Shown here piece after piece: positions 20,205 through 30,174 of a DNA stretch of 64,000 nucleotides (within the stretch, counting starts at the first letter, position 1; the number at the start of each line of letters is the position of its first letter). Below the pieces are notes generated by a model. The model saw only the letters and a program-made list of their open reading frames with translations, was not told where the DNA came from and did not search any database. The stretch is from Nitratireductor thuwali. Its GTDB lineage: Bacteria > Pseudomonadota > Alphaproteobacteria > Rhizobiales > Rhizobiaceae. The position numbers were made by a program, and so were the translations under genes. The DNA is taken from NCBI RefSeq assembly GCF_036621415.1, contig NZ_CP030941.1:3346001-3410000 (forward strand), in the 5' to 3' direction.

Positions 20205-20643
20205 CTAGCCAGCCTCTGGAATGGGTGTGGCGAGTGCTGCCAAGCGTCGCGCGGTGGCAATACGCTTTACTTCCTCAACGAGCGGCCGAGATTTAGCGCT
20301 GTCGCGGGCGACCGGTAATCCGGATGCTGCAAGTGCCTGACGAACTATCATGACGGCTTCATCGAAGGCTTGCTTGGCTTTGGACGTGTCGGCCAATTGA
20401 TCTTTAAGGGCATTGCTATAGGTTGCGATCTTCTTGCCGCCTGCGCCAGGGAACTCTTCCTCTTCAAAACGTGACCGAAACGCATAGAGTAGGAAGTACT
20501 TGAACGGGCGGATATCGCGCTCTTCGTTGGTCAGTTTGCGAATAGCGATTTCGAAGCGATATGCCGCCAAGGCAGCGACGAAATACGATTCCGGCTTGTG
20601 GGAGGACTGAAAGACGCGATCTTTCACGGTCTTCAATAGTGTT
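20205..20643 (-). pseudogene. 3' part of an AIPR-family gene, cut off by an insertion sequence
   Basis: This encodes the last ~144 residues (LLKTVKDRVF... to ...PIPEAG) of the protein whose N-terminal 439 residues are at 21918-23234. The frame is continuous across the insertion point: with the IS and one copy of the TGTT duplication removed, codon 440 begins at 20639 in the frame open down to 20205. The open frame extends to 20807 only by reading into the IS. The segment has no start of its own. GC is visibly below the surrounding chromosome. Confidence 0.88.
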
Positions 20644-20709
20644 TGACCTGCCACGGGTAATTTCCTCCAGTTTTGATTAGAGTCCGGCCCTCGTTTGAAG
20701 GACGGACGG

Positions 20710-20976
20710 ATGAAGCGAAAGCGATTTACGGAAGAGCAGATCATCGCGGTTTTGCGCGAGCAGGAAGCCGGTGCGAAGGTGGCGGACGTGTGCCGCAAGC
20801 ACGGCATTTCCGATGCGACCTTTTACAATTGGAAAGCCAAATATGGCGGCATGGACGTCTCCGATGCCAAGCGGCTGAAGGCTCTCGAGGAGGAGAACGC
20901 CAGGCTGAAGAAGCTGCTTGCCGAGCAGATGCTGGATGCGGCGGCGCTGCGCGAGCTTCTGACAAAAAAATGGTAG
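20710..20976 (+). CDS. IS3-family transposase OrfA
   Basis: An 88-aa protein starting [10 protein letters not shown] with a helix-turn-helix ([26 protein letters not shown]) and a C-terminal leucine-zipper-like coiled coil ([20 protein letters not shown]). It binds the IS ends. It finishes at TGG-TAG just after seven A residues (20964-20970), where a -1 slip would lead into orfB to give the full OrfAB transposase. Confidence 0.95.
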   Translation: MKRKRFTEEQIIAVLREQEAGAKVADVCRKHGISDATFYNWKAKYGGMDVSDAKRLKALEEENARLKKLLAEQMLDAAALRELLTKKW

Positions 20977-21899
20977 GGCCCGCTGCAAAACGCGACGCCG
21001 TCGCGCATCTGAGGTCCGCCATGGGCCTGTCGGAGCGGCGGGCCTGCACGATCATCGGTGCCGATCGCAAGATGATCCGCTACAGCTCCTGCCGTCGGCC
21101 GGAGACGGAGTTGCGCGGCAGGCTGCGCGAACTCGCCAACGAACGCCGGCGCTTCGGTTATCGGCGGCTGTTCATCCTGCTTCGCCGCGAGGGGGAGGCA
21201 TCGGGGATCAACCGCATCTACCGGCTCTACCGCGAGGAAGGACTGGCTGTGCGCAAGCGCCGGTCACGTCGGCGGGCTGTCGGCACGCGGGCCCCGATCC
21301 TGGTCGAGGCGCGGCCGAACGCGCGCTGGTCATTGGATTTCGTCCATGACCAGTTCGCCTGCGGGCGCAGGTTTCGCGTGCTCAACATCGTCGACGACGT
21401 GACACGCGAATGCCTGGCGGCGGTGCCCGACACCTCGATCTCCGGCCGACGTGTCGCGCGTGAACTGACCGATCTGATCGGCCGCCGCGGCAAGCCGGGC
21501 ATGATCGTCTCCGATCACGGGACCGAGTTCACCTCGAACGCGATCCTCGCCTGGTCGAAGGATCATCGGGTGGAATGGCACTACATCGCTCCCGGCAAGC
21601 CCATGCAAAACGGCTATATCGAGTCCTTCAACGGCCGCATGCGCGACGAGCTCTTGAACGAAAGCCTGTTCTTCGGCCTCGATCATGCCCGCAGCGCCAT
21701 CGCTGACTGGGTGAAGGATTTCAACACAGCGAGGCCGCACTCCTCGCTCGGCTATCAGACCCCGGCAGCCTATGCCGAGGTCCTCGCCGCAACCGGCTCC
21801 AGCACTGCGCAAATTGAAGGCTCCGCGCCTCCGCCGGTTGCTCAACCCGCGCCGCAAGGCGTAACAGAAACGGTCGAGGCTCTAATCGCGGCTGGATGA
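20970..21899 (+). CDS. IS3-family transposase OrfB (DDE integrase core)
   Basis: A 309-aa protein counted from the ATG at 20970 within the slippage region; it is probably also made as an OrfAB fusion. The catalytic triad is D123 (SLDFVHD), D182 (IVSDHGTEF) and E218 (YIESFNG), a DD(35)E spacing, followed by [14 protein letters not shown] near the end. It cuts and joins the IS ends as a copy-paste circle-forming transposase. No interrupting stop is seen, so the enzyme looks functional. Confidence 0.95.
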   Translation: MVGPAAKRDAVAHLRSAMGLSERRACTIIGADRKMIRYSSCRRPETELRGRLRELANERRRFGYRRLFILLRREGEASGINRIYRLYREEGLAVRKRRSRRRAVGTRAPILVEARPNARWSLDFVHDQFACGRRFRVLNIVDDVTRECLAAVPDTSISGRRVARELTDLIGRRGKPGMIVSDHGTEFTSNAILAWSKDHRVEWHYIAPGKPMQNGYIESFNGRMRDELLNESLFFGLDHARSAIADWVKDFNTARPHSSLGYQTPAAYAEVLAATGSSTAQIEGSAPPPVAQPAPQGVTETVEALIAAG

Positions 21900-21917
21900 A
21901 AGTTCCGTGGCAGGTCA

Positions 21918-23234
21918 TGTTCCCTGATAACGACTGGCCTGATTAGGGGAATCTAGGAACATGGAGGCGTAGCACTTCAACTGGTTCCCAATGGTGACTA
22001 TGCGACTTTTTTCGATCCTCCCATCGCTGGCATACTGCTTGGCCCGCCGTTCGTAGAATAGCTTCGTGTCGCCTGCCACCCCTCGATAAAAATCTTCCAG
22101 GTCGCGTTGAAACTGTGTGAGCGCCAAGAGGTCGTTTTCCTCGACGTTGGTCTGCTTGTTCGTCGATTTGATGATGCTCTGCGCAACATCCTCACTGACA
22201 GTATGGATGAGTTTGATAGGGACGAAGAGGTCCCCGGTTATCAGATGCTGGTTTGCAAAGAGGACGTGACTGGTCTGGCAGCCGTTCACGATCTGATAGT
22301 CCTCGAGCACGTATTTGCTTGACGTTACCCTGATGTCTCGAGCGACCACGGTTATTCCATTGTTTCGAAGTACGAACTGGTCGAAAAGGCCGTCTGTGAT
22401 GGTCTTGGCTATGTCGGCGTTAACAGGATTTTCACCTTGGAAGTCTCGCACGTTGTCAACGAACACCGACTTGATGATGTCGCCATCATCATCAGCAAGC
22501 AGCTTGAGAAATTCCGTGACCGGAAGTACGCCGAGATAGGAGGCGCTCACTCCGTCAATTGTCGGTAGAGTGATGAGCTTTTCAAACTTCACCTCACGCG
22601 AAATGCTCGTCTTCGTGGCGCGGTAAAGTGCTTGAATCTGCCGAGCGCCCAATGCCTCGAAAATTACATCGGAGAACAAATTAGTATCAAGGAGGTCTTG
22701 CCTTTTACGCTTGATTGCCTCCACTAGATACGGATCGTCCGTCCAGTTTCCGGTACAAACGTAGTATACACGACAGACAGGATTGTCCTTCAAGCGGGAT
22801 GCATTTTGGAGAACGCGCTCTTTTATTTCAACAAGCTTCCTCACCTCGTCATTTACCGGGAGCTTCTGATTGTCGGAGAAAACTTCGTTAACGAGGTTAT
22901 CCCCCAACGCAATAATTGCTGCGCCATCGAAGCTGGAGGAGGATTTTGCCTGAACGATAATGAACTCAGCGTCCAAATACCCGTTCAGTGCCAATACGTC
23001 ATTGATGTAGTCTGCGTCATCGGCAAGGCGACCATTCACTTTTACCGCGAAAGCGTCGACATTTAGGTCCTGGCCGTCACCTACAACCAAGTCGGACGTC
23101 TCGAACTCCTCAGTATAGTGGGAGCTGATGACACTATACGCCGCAAAATGCTCAAATTGCTTGTCAGGAGGCAATCCCGTCAGAGCGTGGCTTTCAACGA
23201 AATCTCTTACTAGAGCTTGGGTAACCGAATCCAT
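21918..23234 (-). pseudogene. 5' part of an AIPR-family (abortive phage resistance) gene, truncated by IS407-like element
   Basis: This encodes residues 1-439 of an AIPR protein; the TGA stop is supplied by the first bases of the IS inverted repeat. The N-terminal half has a nuclease-like core: D60 in LNVDAF and Q95-A-K97 in EFIIVQAKSS, resembling the D...QxK active site of Mrr-type PD-(D/E)XK folds. The later LRNNGITVVARDI and DYQIVNGCQTSHVLF segments are AIPR hallmarks. Rejoining with 20205-20639 gives about 583 aa, the usual family length. Family members are linked to phage abortive infection; exact activity is unproven. Confidence 0.88.
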
Positions 23235-23519
23235 CGAGCGTTCTCACTAGCTGTCGGCTGTAAGCTATCGAACAACGCATGGTGATCAAGGAAAACTTGC
23301 AAAGGTACTTCCCATGCTTGGGGTATCGACTATCGACCAGGTCTGCCTTCCCTGATTGAGCTCATAAAAGCCGCCGTGCCGCTCCCCACCCCTTCTGCGA
23401 CTCTGCGCGTGCCGAGACTTGAGTTTTCACATTTTCGCCCCCTACTCAAAGCAGGGGAGAAGCAAATTCGGTCTTGATCTCAGGCCCGCTTCCGGGAGCG
23501 ATGGGTGAATGTCGCGCCG

Positions 23520-26414
23520 TCACGCCTGGGCCAGGGGGTACTGCTCCTGCAGCAGTTTCAGGGTCGATTCGGCATCCGCCGGCACGCCGAAATGGAAGCT
23601 TTGCGCATACTCGCAGCCGGTCTGGCGCAGCAATTGGGCGTCGGCTTCCTCGCTCACGCCCTCGGCGACGACCGACAGGCCGAGATCGTGCGCCATCGAC
23701 ACCATGGAGCGCAGCAAAACGTCGCCCTTAGAGCTCGGGTCGTCGAGGAAGCTCTTGTCGATCTTGATCGTGTCGAAGGGGAAGCGGGTGAGATAGGCGA
23801 GCGAGGAGTAGCCCGTGCCGAAATCGTCGAGCGACAGGCCGATCCCGAGTTCCTTGAGCTTCGCCAGCACATGGGCGGATTGCTCGGGATTGTCCATGAC
23901 GAGCGATTCAGTGAGTTCGAGCCGGAAGCATCGCGGCTTGATGTTCGACCGCGCGATCACCGAGCGCACGTCGCCCACCAGGTCGCGGCGGATGAGCTGG
24001 CGGCTGGAAAGATTGACCGACATGAACAGGGGCACGTCGCCGAGCTGCTTCTGCCAGGCGTGGAGATCCTCGGCCGCCTGCTGCATGGCGAAGAGGCCGA
24101 GCTGGACGATGAGGCCCGAGCTCTCGGCGATGGGGATGAAATCGGCCGGGGGGATGGTGCCGCGGCGCGGGTGCTCCCAGCGCAGAAGCGCCTCGAAGCC
24201 GGCCACCGAATGGTCCTCCAGCCGCACGATGGGCTGGTAGGCCAGCCGCAGCTCGCGCCGCTCGACCGCGCGCCGCAGATCCGATTCGATCTGCAGCCTG
24301 TCGGTGCCGATGGAGCGGAAGGCGGGGCGGAAGGGCTCTATGCGGTCGCCGCCGAAACGTTTTGCCTGATACATGGCAAGCTCGGCGTCCTTGAGCATTT
24401 CTTCGGCCGCGCTTTGCGCCGAGGTCCACGATACCAGGCCGATCGACGGCGTCAGGACGATCTCGCGGCGCGCGAAGGTGACGGGCGTGCCGATCGCCTG
24501 GCGCACGGCCTCGGCCACCGAGGCGATGCGCGCCGGATCCTGCTCCGACAGCAGCATCATGGCGAACTGGTCGCCGGCGATGCGCGAGAGCGAATCGCCG
24601 GGGTTCAGCAGGCGGTGCAGCCGCCGCGCGATGGTCAGCAGGATGGTGTCGCCGGCCGAAATGCCGAGCTCGTCATTGACCTGCTTGAAGCGGTCTATGT
24701 CGATGACGAGGACGGTGGGGCGAATGTTGCGCTCGCTGCTCGCCATGGCGATGGTGGCATCGAGGCGGTTCAGGAAGAGCTCGCGGTTGGGCAGGCCGGT
24801 CAGATTGTCGTGGACGGCGTCGTGCAGAAGGCGCTCCTCGGCCTTCTTCTGCTCGGTCACGTCGACCATGGTGCCGACGCAGCGGATCACCTCGCCGTCC
24901 GAGCCGATGACGGGGCGCGCGCGGAGCGAAAACCAGTGATAGTGCCCGTCGGCCCCGCGCACGCGGAAGCTCTGCGAAATGCGCCCGCGGCGGTGTTCGA
25001 GGATGACGTCGAGCGTGGTGCGGAACGTGTCGCGGTCGTCGGCATGGAGCAGCGGCAGCCACGAGCGCGCCGGCCCGTGCAGGGTGTTGGCGGGCAGCCC
25101 CATCTGACGGCTGATGTCCGGCCGGGTGATCACCCGGTCGCGCAGCACGTCCCAGTCCCACACGACGTCGCCCGAGCCGGTGATGGCCAGCGCCTGGCGC
25201 TCCATGTCGCTGAACAGCCCCTGGAAAAGCGCGCTGCCGGAAAAGGCGTGCTGCATGACGGTGAAGCCGATCAGGAGCACGATGAGGATCAGGCCGCCGC
25301 CGATGGCCGGCTGCACGATGTCGTTGTCCAGCCTGCCGGTGACCGCCATCCAGGCGCCGACCAGCCAGACCAGAACCATTATCCAGCTCGGAACGAGCAT
25401 GATGGCGCGGTCGTAGCCCTGATAGCCCAGATAGAGGATGAGGCCGAACCCGACCACCGCCGTCGCGGCGAAGGAAAGGCGGGCGATGCCGGCGGCCATC
25501 GCCGGGTCGATTACCGCCACCCCGGCCAGAAGCACCAGGCCGAGGATCCACGCCAGCACGCCATAGCTGAAATGGTCGTGCCATCGATTGAGGTTCAGAT
25601 AGGCGAACAGGAAGATGACGAAGGTCGCGGCCAGCGCCACCTCCGTGCCGGCCCGCCACAATTGCTCGGTCCCCGGCGAAATCTCGACGATGCGGTTGAG
25701 AAAGCCGAAATCGATGGAGATATAGGCCAGGATCGCCCAGGCGAGCGCCGCCGTCGCCGGGAACATGGACGTGCCCTTGACCACGAAGAGAATGGTCAGG
25801 AACAGCGCCAGCAGGCCGGCGATGCCGATCACGATGCCGCGGAACAGCGTGTAGGAGTTGACCGTGTCCTTGTAGGCGGACGGGGCCCACAGATAGACCT
25901 GCGGCAGGTTGCGCGAGGACAGTTCGGCAACGAAGGTGACGACCGTATTGGGATTGAGCGTGACCAGGAACTCGTCCGCGTCGCTGCTTTTCTGGCGGTC
26001 GAGGGCAAAGCCCTCGCTGGGCGTGATGGAGGCGATGCGCCGCGAGCCGAGATCCGGCCAGATCAGGCCCGATCCGACCAGGCGGAAATGCGGCGCGACG
26101 ATGAGCCGGTCAAGCTGCTCGTCGGTGGTGTTGGCCAGCGCGAAGACGGCCCAGTCGCCGGTCGACCCGGCGTCCTGGGCCTCCACCTCGATGCGCCGCA
26201 CGATACCGTCCGCGCCGGGCGCGGTCGACACCTGGAAATTCTCCCCCTGTCCCCGGTAAATCTCCACCGCATCGGAAAGGTCCAGCGCTACGTCGTCGGG
26301 CGAAATCTTGATGGGTTCGACCGCGGCTCCGATGGCCACGAAACCGGAGAGCATGAGCATGGCCGTCGCCAGGATCAGGAACAAGCGATGTGCGACTGGC
26401 GGGATACGCTGCAA
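23520..26414 (-). CDS. Membrane-bound PAS-GGDEF-EAL c-di-GMP protein, probable phosphodiesterase
   Basis: A 964-aa protein. A signal or anchor helix and periplasmic sensor region (to about 180) are followed by roughly seven or eight membrane helices (to about 400), a PAS/PAC segment (FRVRGADGHYHWFSLRARPV), a GGDEF domain and an EAL domain. The GGDEF signature is degenerate (AGDQF), while EAL (EALLRWEH), DDFGTGYS and the AEGV motif are kept. It therefore probably hydrolyses c-di-GMP or uses the GGDEF part as a GTP-binding regulatory domain. It is 33 bp downstream of the GNAT gene and may share its transcript. Confidence 0.92.
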   Translation of the reverse strand: MQRIPPVAHRLFLILATAMLMLSGFVAIGAAVEPIKISPDDVALDLSDAVEIYRGQGENFQVSTAPGADGIVRRIEVEAQDAGSTGDWAVFALANTTDEQLDRLIVAPHFRLVGSGLIWPDLGSRRIASITPSEGFALDRQKSSDADEFLVTLNPNTVVTFVAELSSRNLPQVYLWAPSAYKDTVNSYTLFRGIVIGIAGLLALFLTILFVVKGTSMFPATAALAWAILAYISIDFGFLNRIVEISPGTEQLWRAGTEVALAATFVIFLFAYLNLNRWHDHFSYGVLAWILGLVLLAGVAVIDPAMAAGIARLSFAATAVVGFGLILYLGYQGYDRAIMLVPSWIMVLVWLVGAWMAVTGRLDNDIVQPAIGGGLILIVLLIGFTVMQHAFSGSALFQGLFSDMERQALAITGSGDVVWDWDVLRDRVITRPDISRQMGLPANTLHGPARSWLPLLHADDRDTFRTTLDVILEHRRGRISQSFRVRGADGHYHWFSLRARPVIGSDGEVIRCVGTMVDVTEQKKAEERLLHDAVHDNLTGLPNRELFLNRLDATIAMASSERNIRPTVLVIDIDRFKQVNDELGISAGDTILLTIARRLHRLLNPGDSLSRIAGDQFAMMLLSEQDPARIASVAEAVRQAIGTPVTFARREIVLTPSIGLVSWTSAQSAAEEMLKDAELAMYQAKRFGGDRIEPFRPAFRSIGTDRLQIESDLRRAVERRELRLAYQPIVRLEDHSVAGFEALLRWEHPRRGTIPPADFIPIAESSGLIVQLGLFAMQQAAEDLHAWQKQLGDVPLFMSVNLSSRQLIRRDLVGDVRSVIARSNIKPRCFRLELTESLVMDNPEQSAHVLAKLKELGIGLSLDDFGTGYSSLAYLTRFPFDTIKIDKSFLDDPSSKGDVLLRSMVSMAHDLGLSVVAEGVSEEADAQLLRQTGCEYAQSFHFGVPADAESTLKLLQEQYPLAQA

Positions 26415-26447
26415 CGTCAGCCTCTTCGAATTACGGACAGATACATC

Positions 26448-27020
26448 TTATGCCCCAGCGACAATCGCGTATAAAAAATGGTCGTGCCATGAGCCATTGA
26501 TCCGGAGGTAGGACCTGGCAAGTCCTTCGCGCTGAAATCCGGCTTTTTCAAGCAATCGTATTGAACGCTTGTTCTCGGGAATACAGGCGGCCTCCAGGCG
26601 GTGCAACCTCATGCGCTCGAATGCGAAGGGGATAACGACCCCGAGCGCGTCGAGCATGAGGCCCTGGCCGGCGAACCGCTCGCCCATCCAGTAGCCGACG
26701 CTGGCCGCCTGCGCGACACCGCGCCGCACATTGGACAGCGAGATGCCCCCGGCAAGCTGCCCGCTTTCCTTCTCGAAAACGAAAAAGGATATGCCGGCCC
26801 CCCGGTCGTATTCGGAGCGGTAGCGCTTCAGCCGAAGACGGAAGGAGCGGCGGGTCAACTCGTCCGGAGCCCAGCTCGGCTCCCAGGGTTCAAGGAAGGC
26901 GCGGCTTTCCCCGCGCAGCGCCGCCCAGGGCTCGTAGTCCTCCGGACGCGGTGCGCGCAGCCGCACCCTTGCGCCCTCGAGCGCCGGCATGTCTCGGCGG
27001 AAGAAGGGCGGCAAGAGCAT
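26448..27020 (-). CDS. GNAT N-acetyltransferase, RimJ/RimL type
   Basis: A 190-aa acetyl-CoA-dependent transferase. It opens with VRLRAPRPEDYEPWAAL, has the acetyl-CoA site region YWMGERFAGQGLMLDAL, and ends with LEAACIPENKRSIRLLEKAGFQREGLARSYLRING, typical of RimJ-like ribosomal-protein or small-molecule acetylases. It follows the M16 peptidase gene by 13 bp. In Rhizobiales thrC, this peptidase and this acetyltransferase commonly travel together; the link is functional only by inference. Confidence 0.93.
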   Translation of the reverse strand: MLLPPFFRRDMPALEGARVRLRAPRPEDYEPWAALRGESRAFLEPWEPSWAPDELTRRSFRLRLKRYRSEYDRGAGISFFVFEKESGQLAGGISLSNVRRGVAQAASVGYWMGERFAGQGLMLDALGVVIPFAFERMRLHRLEAACIPENKRSIRLLEKAGFQREGLARSYLRINGSWHDHFLYAIVAGA

Positions 27021-27033
27021 GACCGCCGAAGTC

Positions 27034-28326
27034 TCAGACGGCCAGTCTGCGGGGCATCTGACGCCGCGTCATCAGCGTGTCGCTGATCGCCTCATACGGG
27101 GCGAGCGAGCCGACGGGACCGACCGCGGTCACCGTCGGCTTGGAGGTGAACAGCCGCGCGGAAAGGTCGGCAAGCCGCTCGACGGTCAGACCCGAAAGCC
27201 GGTCGATCAGCTCTTCCATCTCGATGGGGCGGCCATAGAGCAGTAACTGCCGGGCGATCTGCGAGGCGCGGCTGGCGGAGCTTTCGCGCGACATCATGAG
27301 CCCGGCGCGGTACTGGGCGCGCGCCCTTTCGAGCTCGGTTTGATCGATCCTCTCGCCCGCCCTTTGCAGCTCATGAAGGATGACCGGAACCAGCTCCTCG
27401 ATATCGCTGCGCCCGGTCGCCGCATGAATGCCGAATATGCCGGTATCGGAAAAGCCCCAGTGAAAGGCGTAGACGGCATAGCAGAGCCCGCGCTTCTCGC
27501 GCACTTCCTGGAACAGCCTCGATGACATGCCGCCGCCGAGGATCATGGAAAGGACCTGCGAGGCGTAGAAGTCGCGCACATGATAGGCGCGTCCCTCGAA
27601 GCCAAGAACGATCTGCGCGTCCATCAGGTCGCGATCCTCGCGATAGTCGCCGCCCACATAGTGGGCGTATTGCGGCACGGCGGTCTCGGCCTTGGCGCGG
27701 AAGGTGCCGAGGCGCGATTCGACCTCGCGGACGAAGTCGTCGTGCTTCACGCCGCCGGCGGCCACGACGACCATGCGGTCGGCGCCATATTGCCGCTCCA
27801 GGAAACCGTGAAGCTGCGCGGAGGTGAAGGATTCCACTGTTTCCGGCGTGCCGAGAATGGAGCGCCCGACCGCCTGATGGCGGAACGCGGTTTCGGTGAA
27901 GCGGTCGAACACCACATCGTCCGGCGTGTCGTGGGCGGCGCCGATCTCCTGCAGGATGACGTGCTGCTCGCGCTCCAGCTCGGCCGGTTCGAACTTCGAA
28001 TCCGTCAGGATATCGGCAAGGATGTCGATGGCGAGCGGCAGATTGTCCTGCAGGACGCGCGCGTAGAACGCGGTCGTCTCCACGCTCGTCGCCGCGTTGA
28101 TCTCGCCGCCGACATCCTCGATGTCCGTGGCGATCTGCAGCGCGCTGCGCTTGCCGGTGCCCTTGAAAGCCATGTGCTCGAGCAGGTGGGCCATGCCGTG
28201 CTCGTCTTCCCGCTCATTGCGCGAACCCGATTTCACCCATATGCCCAGCGAAACGGATTCCATGTGCGGAAGGGTTTCGGTTGCGACCGTCAAGCCGTTC
28301 GACAGACGGCTTACCTCTACACCCAT
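27034..28326 (-). CDS. M16 family zinc peptidase (processing-peptidase-like)
   Basis: A 430-aa protein with the inverted zinc motif HLLEH at 47-51 (H47, E50, H51), the NAATSVETTAFYARVL region containing the downstream glutamate ligand, and the RGLCYAVYAFH segment of the C-terminal domain. It is close to the bacterial relatives of mitochondrial processing peptidase beta. Catalytic residues are present, so it should be active. It sits between thrC and the GNAT gene. Confidence 0.94.
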   Translation of the reverse strand: MGVEVSRLSNGLTVATETLPHMESVSLGIWVKSGSRNEREDEHGMAHLLEHMAFKGTGKRSALQIATDIEDVGGEINAATSVETTAFYARVLQDNLPLAIDILADILTDSKFEPAELEREQHVILQEIGAAHDTPDDVVFDRFTETAFRHQAVGRSILGTPETVESFTSAQLHGFLERQYGADRMVVVAAGGVKHDDFVREVESRLGTFRAKAETAVPQYAHYVGGDYREDRDLMDAQIVLGFEGRAYHVRDFYASQVLSMILGGGMSSRLFQEVREKRGLCYAVYAFHWGFSDTGIFGIHAATGRSDIEELVPVILHELQRAGERIDQTELERARAQYRAGLMMSRESSASRASQIARQLLLYGRPIEMEELIDRLSGLTVERLADLSARLFTSKPTVTAVGPVGSLAPYEAISDTLMTRRQMPRRLAV

Positions 28327-28378
28327 GCGGAACTCACTCCCTACCAGTATTAATCCGCCCTTGATCAGGCCCGGTGAT

Positions 28379-28500
28379 TTTCAGGTTCGTGCGGGCTGCA
28401 AATGGCGCTTTTCCGCGCTGCCGGTGCTCAAGTACCTTATGTACGTGCCGAGCCGGCTCTCAAAAAGCGCCATTTTCGCCTTGCCAAACCTCAATCTCAA
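28379..28500. repeat. Palindromic intergenic repeat between thrC and the M16 gene (family A variant)
   Basis: The inner arms AAATGGCGCTTTT (28400-28412) and AAAAGCGCCATTT (28463-28475) are perfect 13-bp inverted repeats. The centre has GTAC...GTAC symmetry around 28431-28444. It shares CTGCAAATGGCG and the CCATTTTCG right arm with the 6425-6568 element. It fills most of the 170-bp thrC/M16 junction and would be transcribed if the genes form an operon. Confidence 0.85.
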
Positions 28501-29897
28501 CGGACCTTCCGGCGGTTGATATGATCTTCCACCATTTTCAGGTCCGATGGAAGGACCGTATACTTTTCTTCTCTTTCCATGAGGTCGCCCAGCCACTCCG
28601 GCAAGGAGGGCGTCACGCCGCATGCCGCCGCGACGGCGGCCGGGAACTTCGCGGGATGGGCGGTGGAAAGCACCACCATCGTCTCCCCCTCGCGCCGCCG
28701 CGTTTCGGCCACGCGAAGCGCGGTGGCCGTGTGGGGATCGGCCAGATAATCGTTGTTCTTCAAAAGATCCCGGATCGTCGCGGACGCCTCGTCCGCTCCC
28801 GCCCGCCCGGCCTCGAAGCGTTCGCGTATGCGGGCCAGCGTTTCGCCGGTGAGGGTGAACCCGCCGGACTGCTTGAGGCTTTCCATGTTGCCGCGAACCT
28901 CGGCCGCATCCCGCGAGGAAGCCTCGAAAAGCAGGCGCTCGAAATTGGACGAGACCTGAATGTCCATCGAGGGCGAGGTGGTCGCGACCACCGAGCGGGT
29001 GGTGTAGGCGCCGCTGTCGAGGGTGCGGGCCAGGATGTCGTTCTCGTTGGTGGCGATCACCAGGCGGCCGACGGGAAGGCCCATCTGTGCGGCGGCATAG
29101 CCGGCGAAAATATCGCCGAAATTGCCGGTCGGGACGGTGAAGGAGACGGTGCGGTCGGGCGCGCCGAGGGTGACGGCCGAGGTGAAGTAATAGACGATCT
29201 GCGCCATGATGCGCGACCAGTTGATCGAGTTGACGCCGGCCAGTCCCACACCGTCGCGGAAGGCGTGATCGTTGAACATCGCCTTCACCAGCGCCTGGCA
29301 ATCGTCGAAATTGCCTTCGATGGCCAGCGCCTCGACATTGGCCGCGCCGGACGTCGTCATCTGGCGCTGCTGAACGGGGGAGACCTTGCCGTGGGGAAAG
29401 AGGATGAAGACGTCGGCCCGGCTCATGCCGGCGAAGGCATGGATGGCCGCGCCGCCCGTATCGCCCGAGGTCGCCCCGGCAATGGTCACGCGCTCGCCGC
29501 GCTCGGCCAGCACATGATCCATGAGGCGGGCCAGAAGCTGCATGGCCACGTCCTTGAAGGCCAAAGTGGGGCCGTGGAACAGTTCGAGTATGAAGTCGGA
29601 CGGCCCGCTCTGGACCAGCGGGCAGACCGCCCTGTGGCGGAAGGTCGCATAGGTTTCGCCGATGATGGATTTGAGCTTCGCGTCCGCGATCTCCCCGCCC
29701 ACGAACGGCTTGAGGACGCGGAAAGCCACCTCTTCATAGGGCAGGCCGCGCAGGGCGCGGATGTCGGCGGCGGAAAATTGCGGCCATGTCCGCGGCACGT
29801 AGAGGCCGCCGTCGCGCGCCAGGCCCTGCAACAGCACGTCGGCAAATCCAAGGACTGGCGCTTGGCCGCGCGTGCTCACATATTCCATCGTCATCAT
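28497..29897 (-). CDS. thrC: Threonine synthase
   Basis: A 466-aa PLP enzyme converting phosphohomoserine to threonine. YVSTRG opens the protein, K115 in HGPTLAFKDVAMQLL is the PLP lysine, and the GATSGDTGGAAIHAFAG phosphate loop follows. There are three close start codons (MMTM); GGAAG upstream is best spaced for the second, at 29894. Works with the homoserine kinase at 14271-15239. The stop lies inside the edge of the adjoining palindromic repeat. Confidence 0.97.
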   Translation of the reverse strand: MMTMEYVSTRGQAPVLGFADVLLQGLARDGGLYVPRTWPQFSAADIRALRGLPYEEVAFRVLKPFVGGEIADAKLKSIIGETYATFRHRAVCPLVQSGPSDFILELFHGPTLAFKDVAMQLLARLMDHVLAERGERVTIAGATSGDTGGAAIHAFAGMSRADVFILFPHGKVSPVQQRQMTTSGAANVEALAIEGNFDDCQALVKAMFNDHAFRDGVGLAGVNSINWSRIMAQIVYYFTSAVTLGAPDRTVSFTVPTGNFGDIFAGYAAAQMGLPVGRLVIATNENDILARTLDSGAYTTRSVVATTSPSMDIQVSSNFERLLFEASSRDAAEVRGNMESLKQSGGFTLTGETLARIRERFEAGRAGADEASATIRDLLKNNDYLADPHTATALRVAETRRREGETMVVLSTAHPAKFPAAVAAACGVTPSLPEWLGDLMEREEKYTVLPSDLKMVEDHINRRKVR

Positions 29898-30174
29898 GTC
29901 TTCCGGTTGTCGGGGCGATCAGGAGTGAGAGCCTGACCGAAAGCTCTGCCGGTCCGGTCCGGCGGGTCTTTCGTCCCCGAGAAGAAGGCTGGACTTGCCA
30001 ATATTCCCCGATATTGCCTGCGTCCATCCCTCATCTCAGGACCCAAAATCCCTCGCCGGCCCCAGCCGCCGAATTCTCGTTCAGGCTCTGAACCAAAAAC
30101 CCGAAATCTACAGGTCGAATTTTCGTCGCGCGGTTGGTATAGAGCATCAACCTCACCATAGGAAAGTGCAGTTC

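Larger units (their letters stand above)
20644..21917 (+). mobile_element. IS3-family insertion sequence, IS407-like, 1274 bp, with 4-bp target duplication
   Basis: Terminal inverted repeats begin TGACCTGCCACGG at 20644 and end CCGTGGCAGGTCA at 21917. The flanks carry a direct repeat TGTT (20640-20643 and 21918-21921), as expected for IS407-group 4-bp duplications. It contains orfA and orfB with a DDE transposase and an A7 slippage site. Both ends, both ORFs and the duplication are intact, so it may be recent and active. It splits an AIPR-family gene. Confidence 0.95.
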
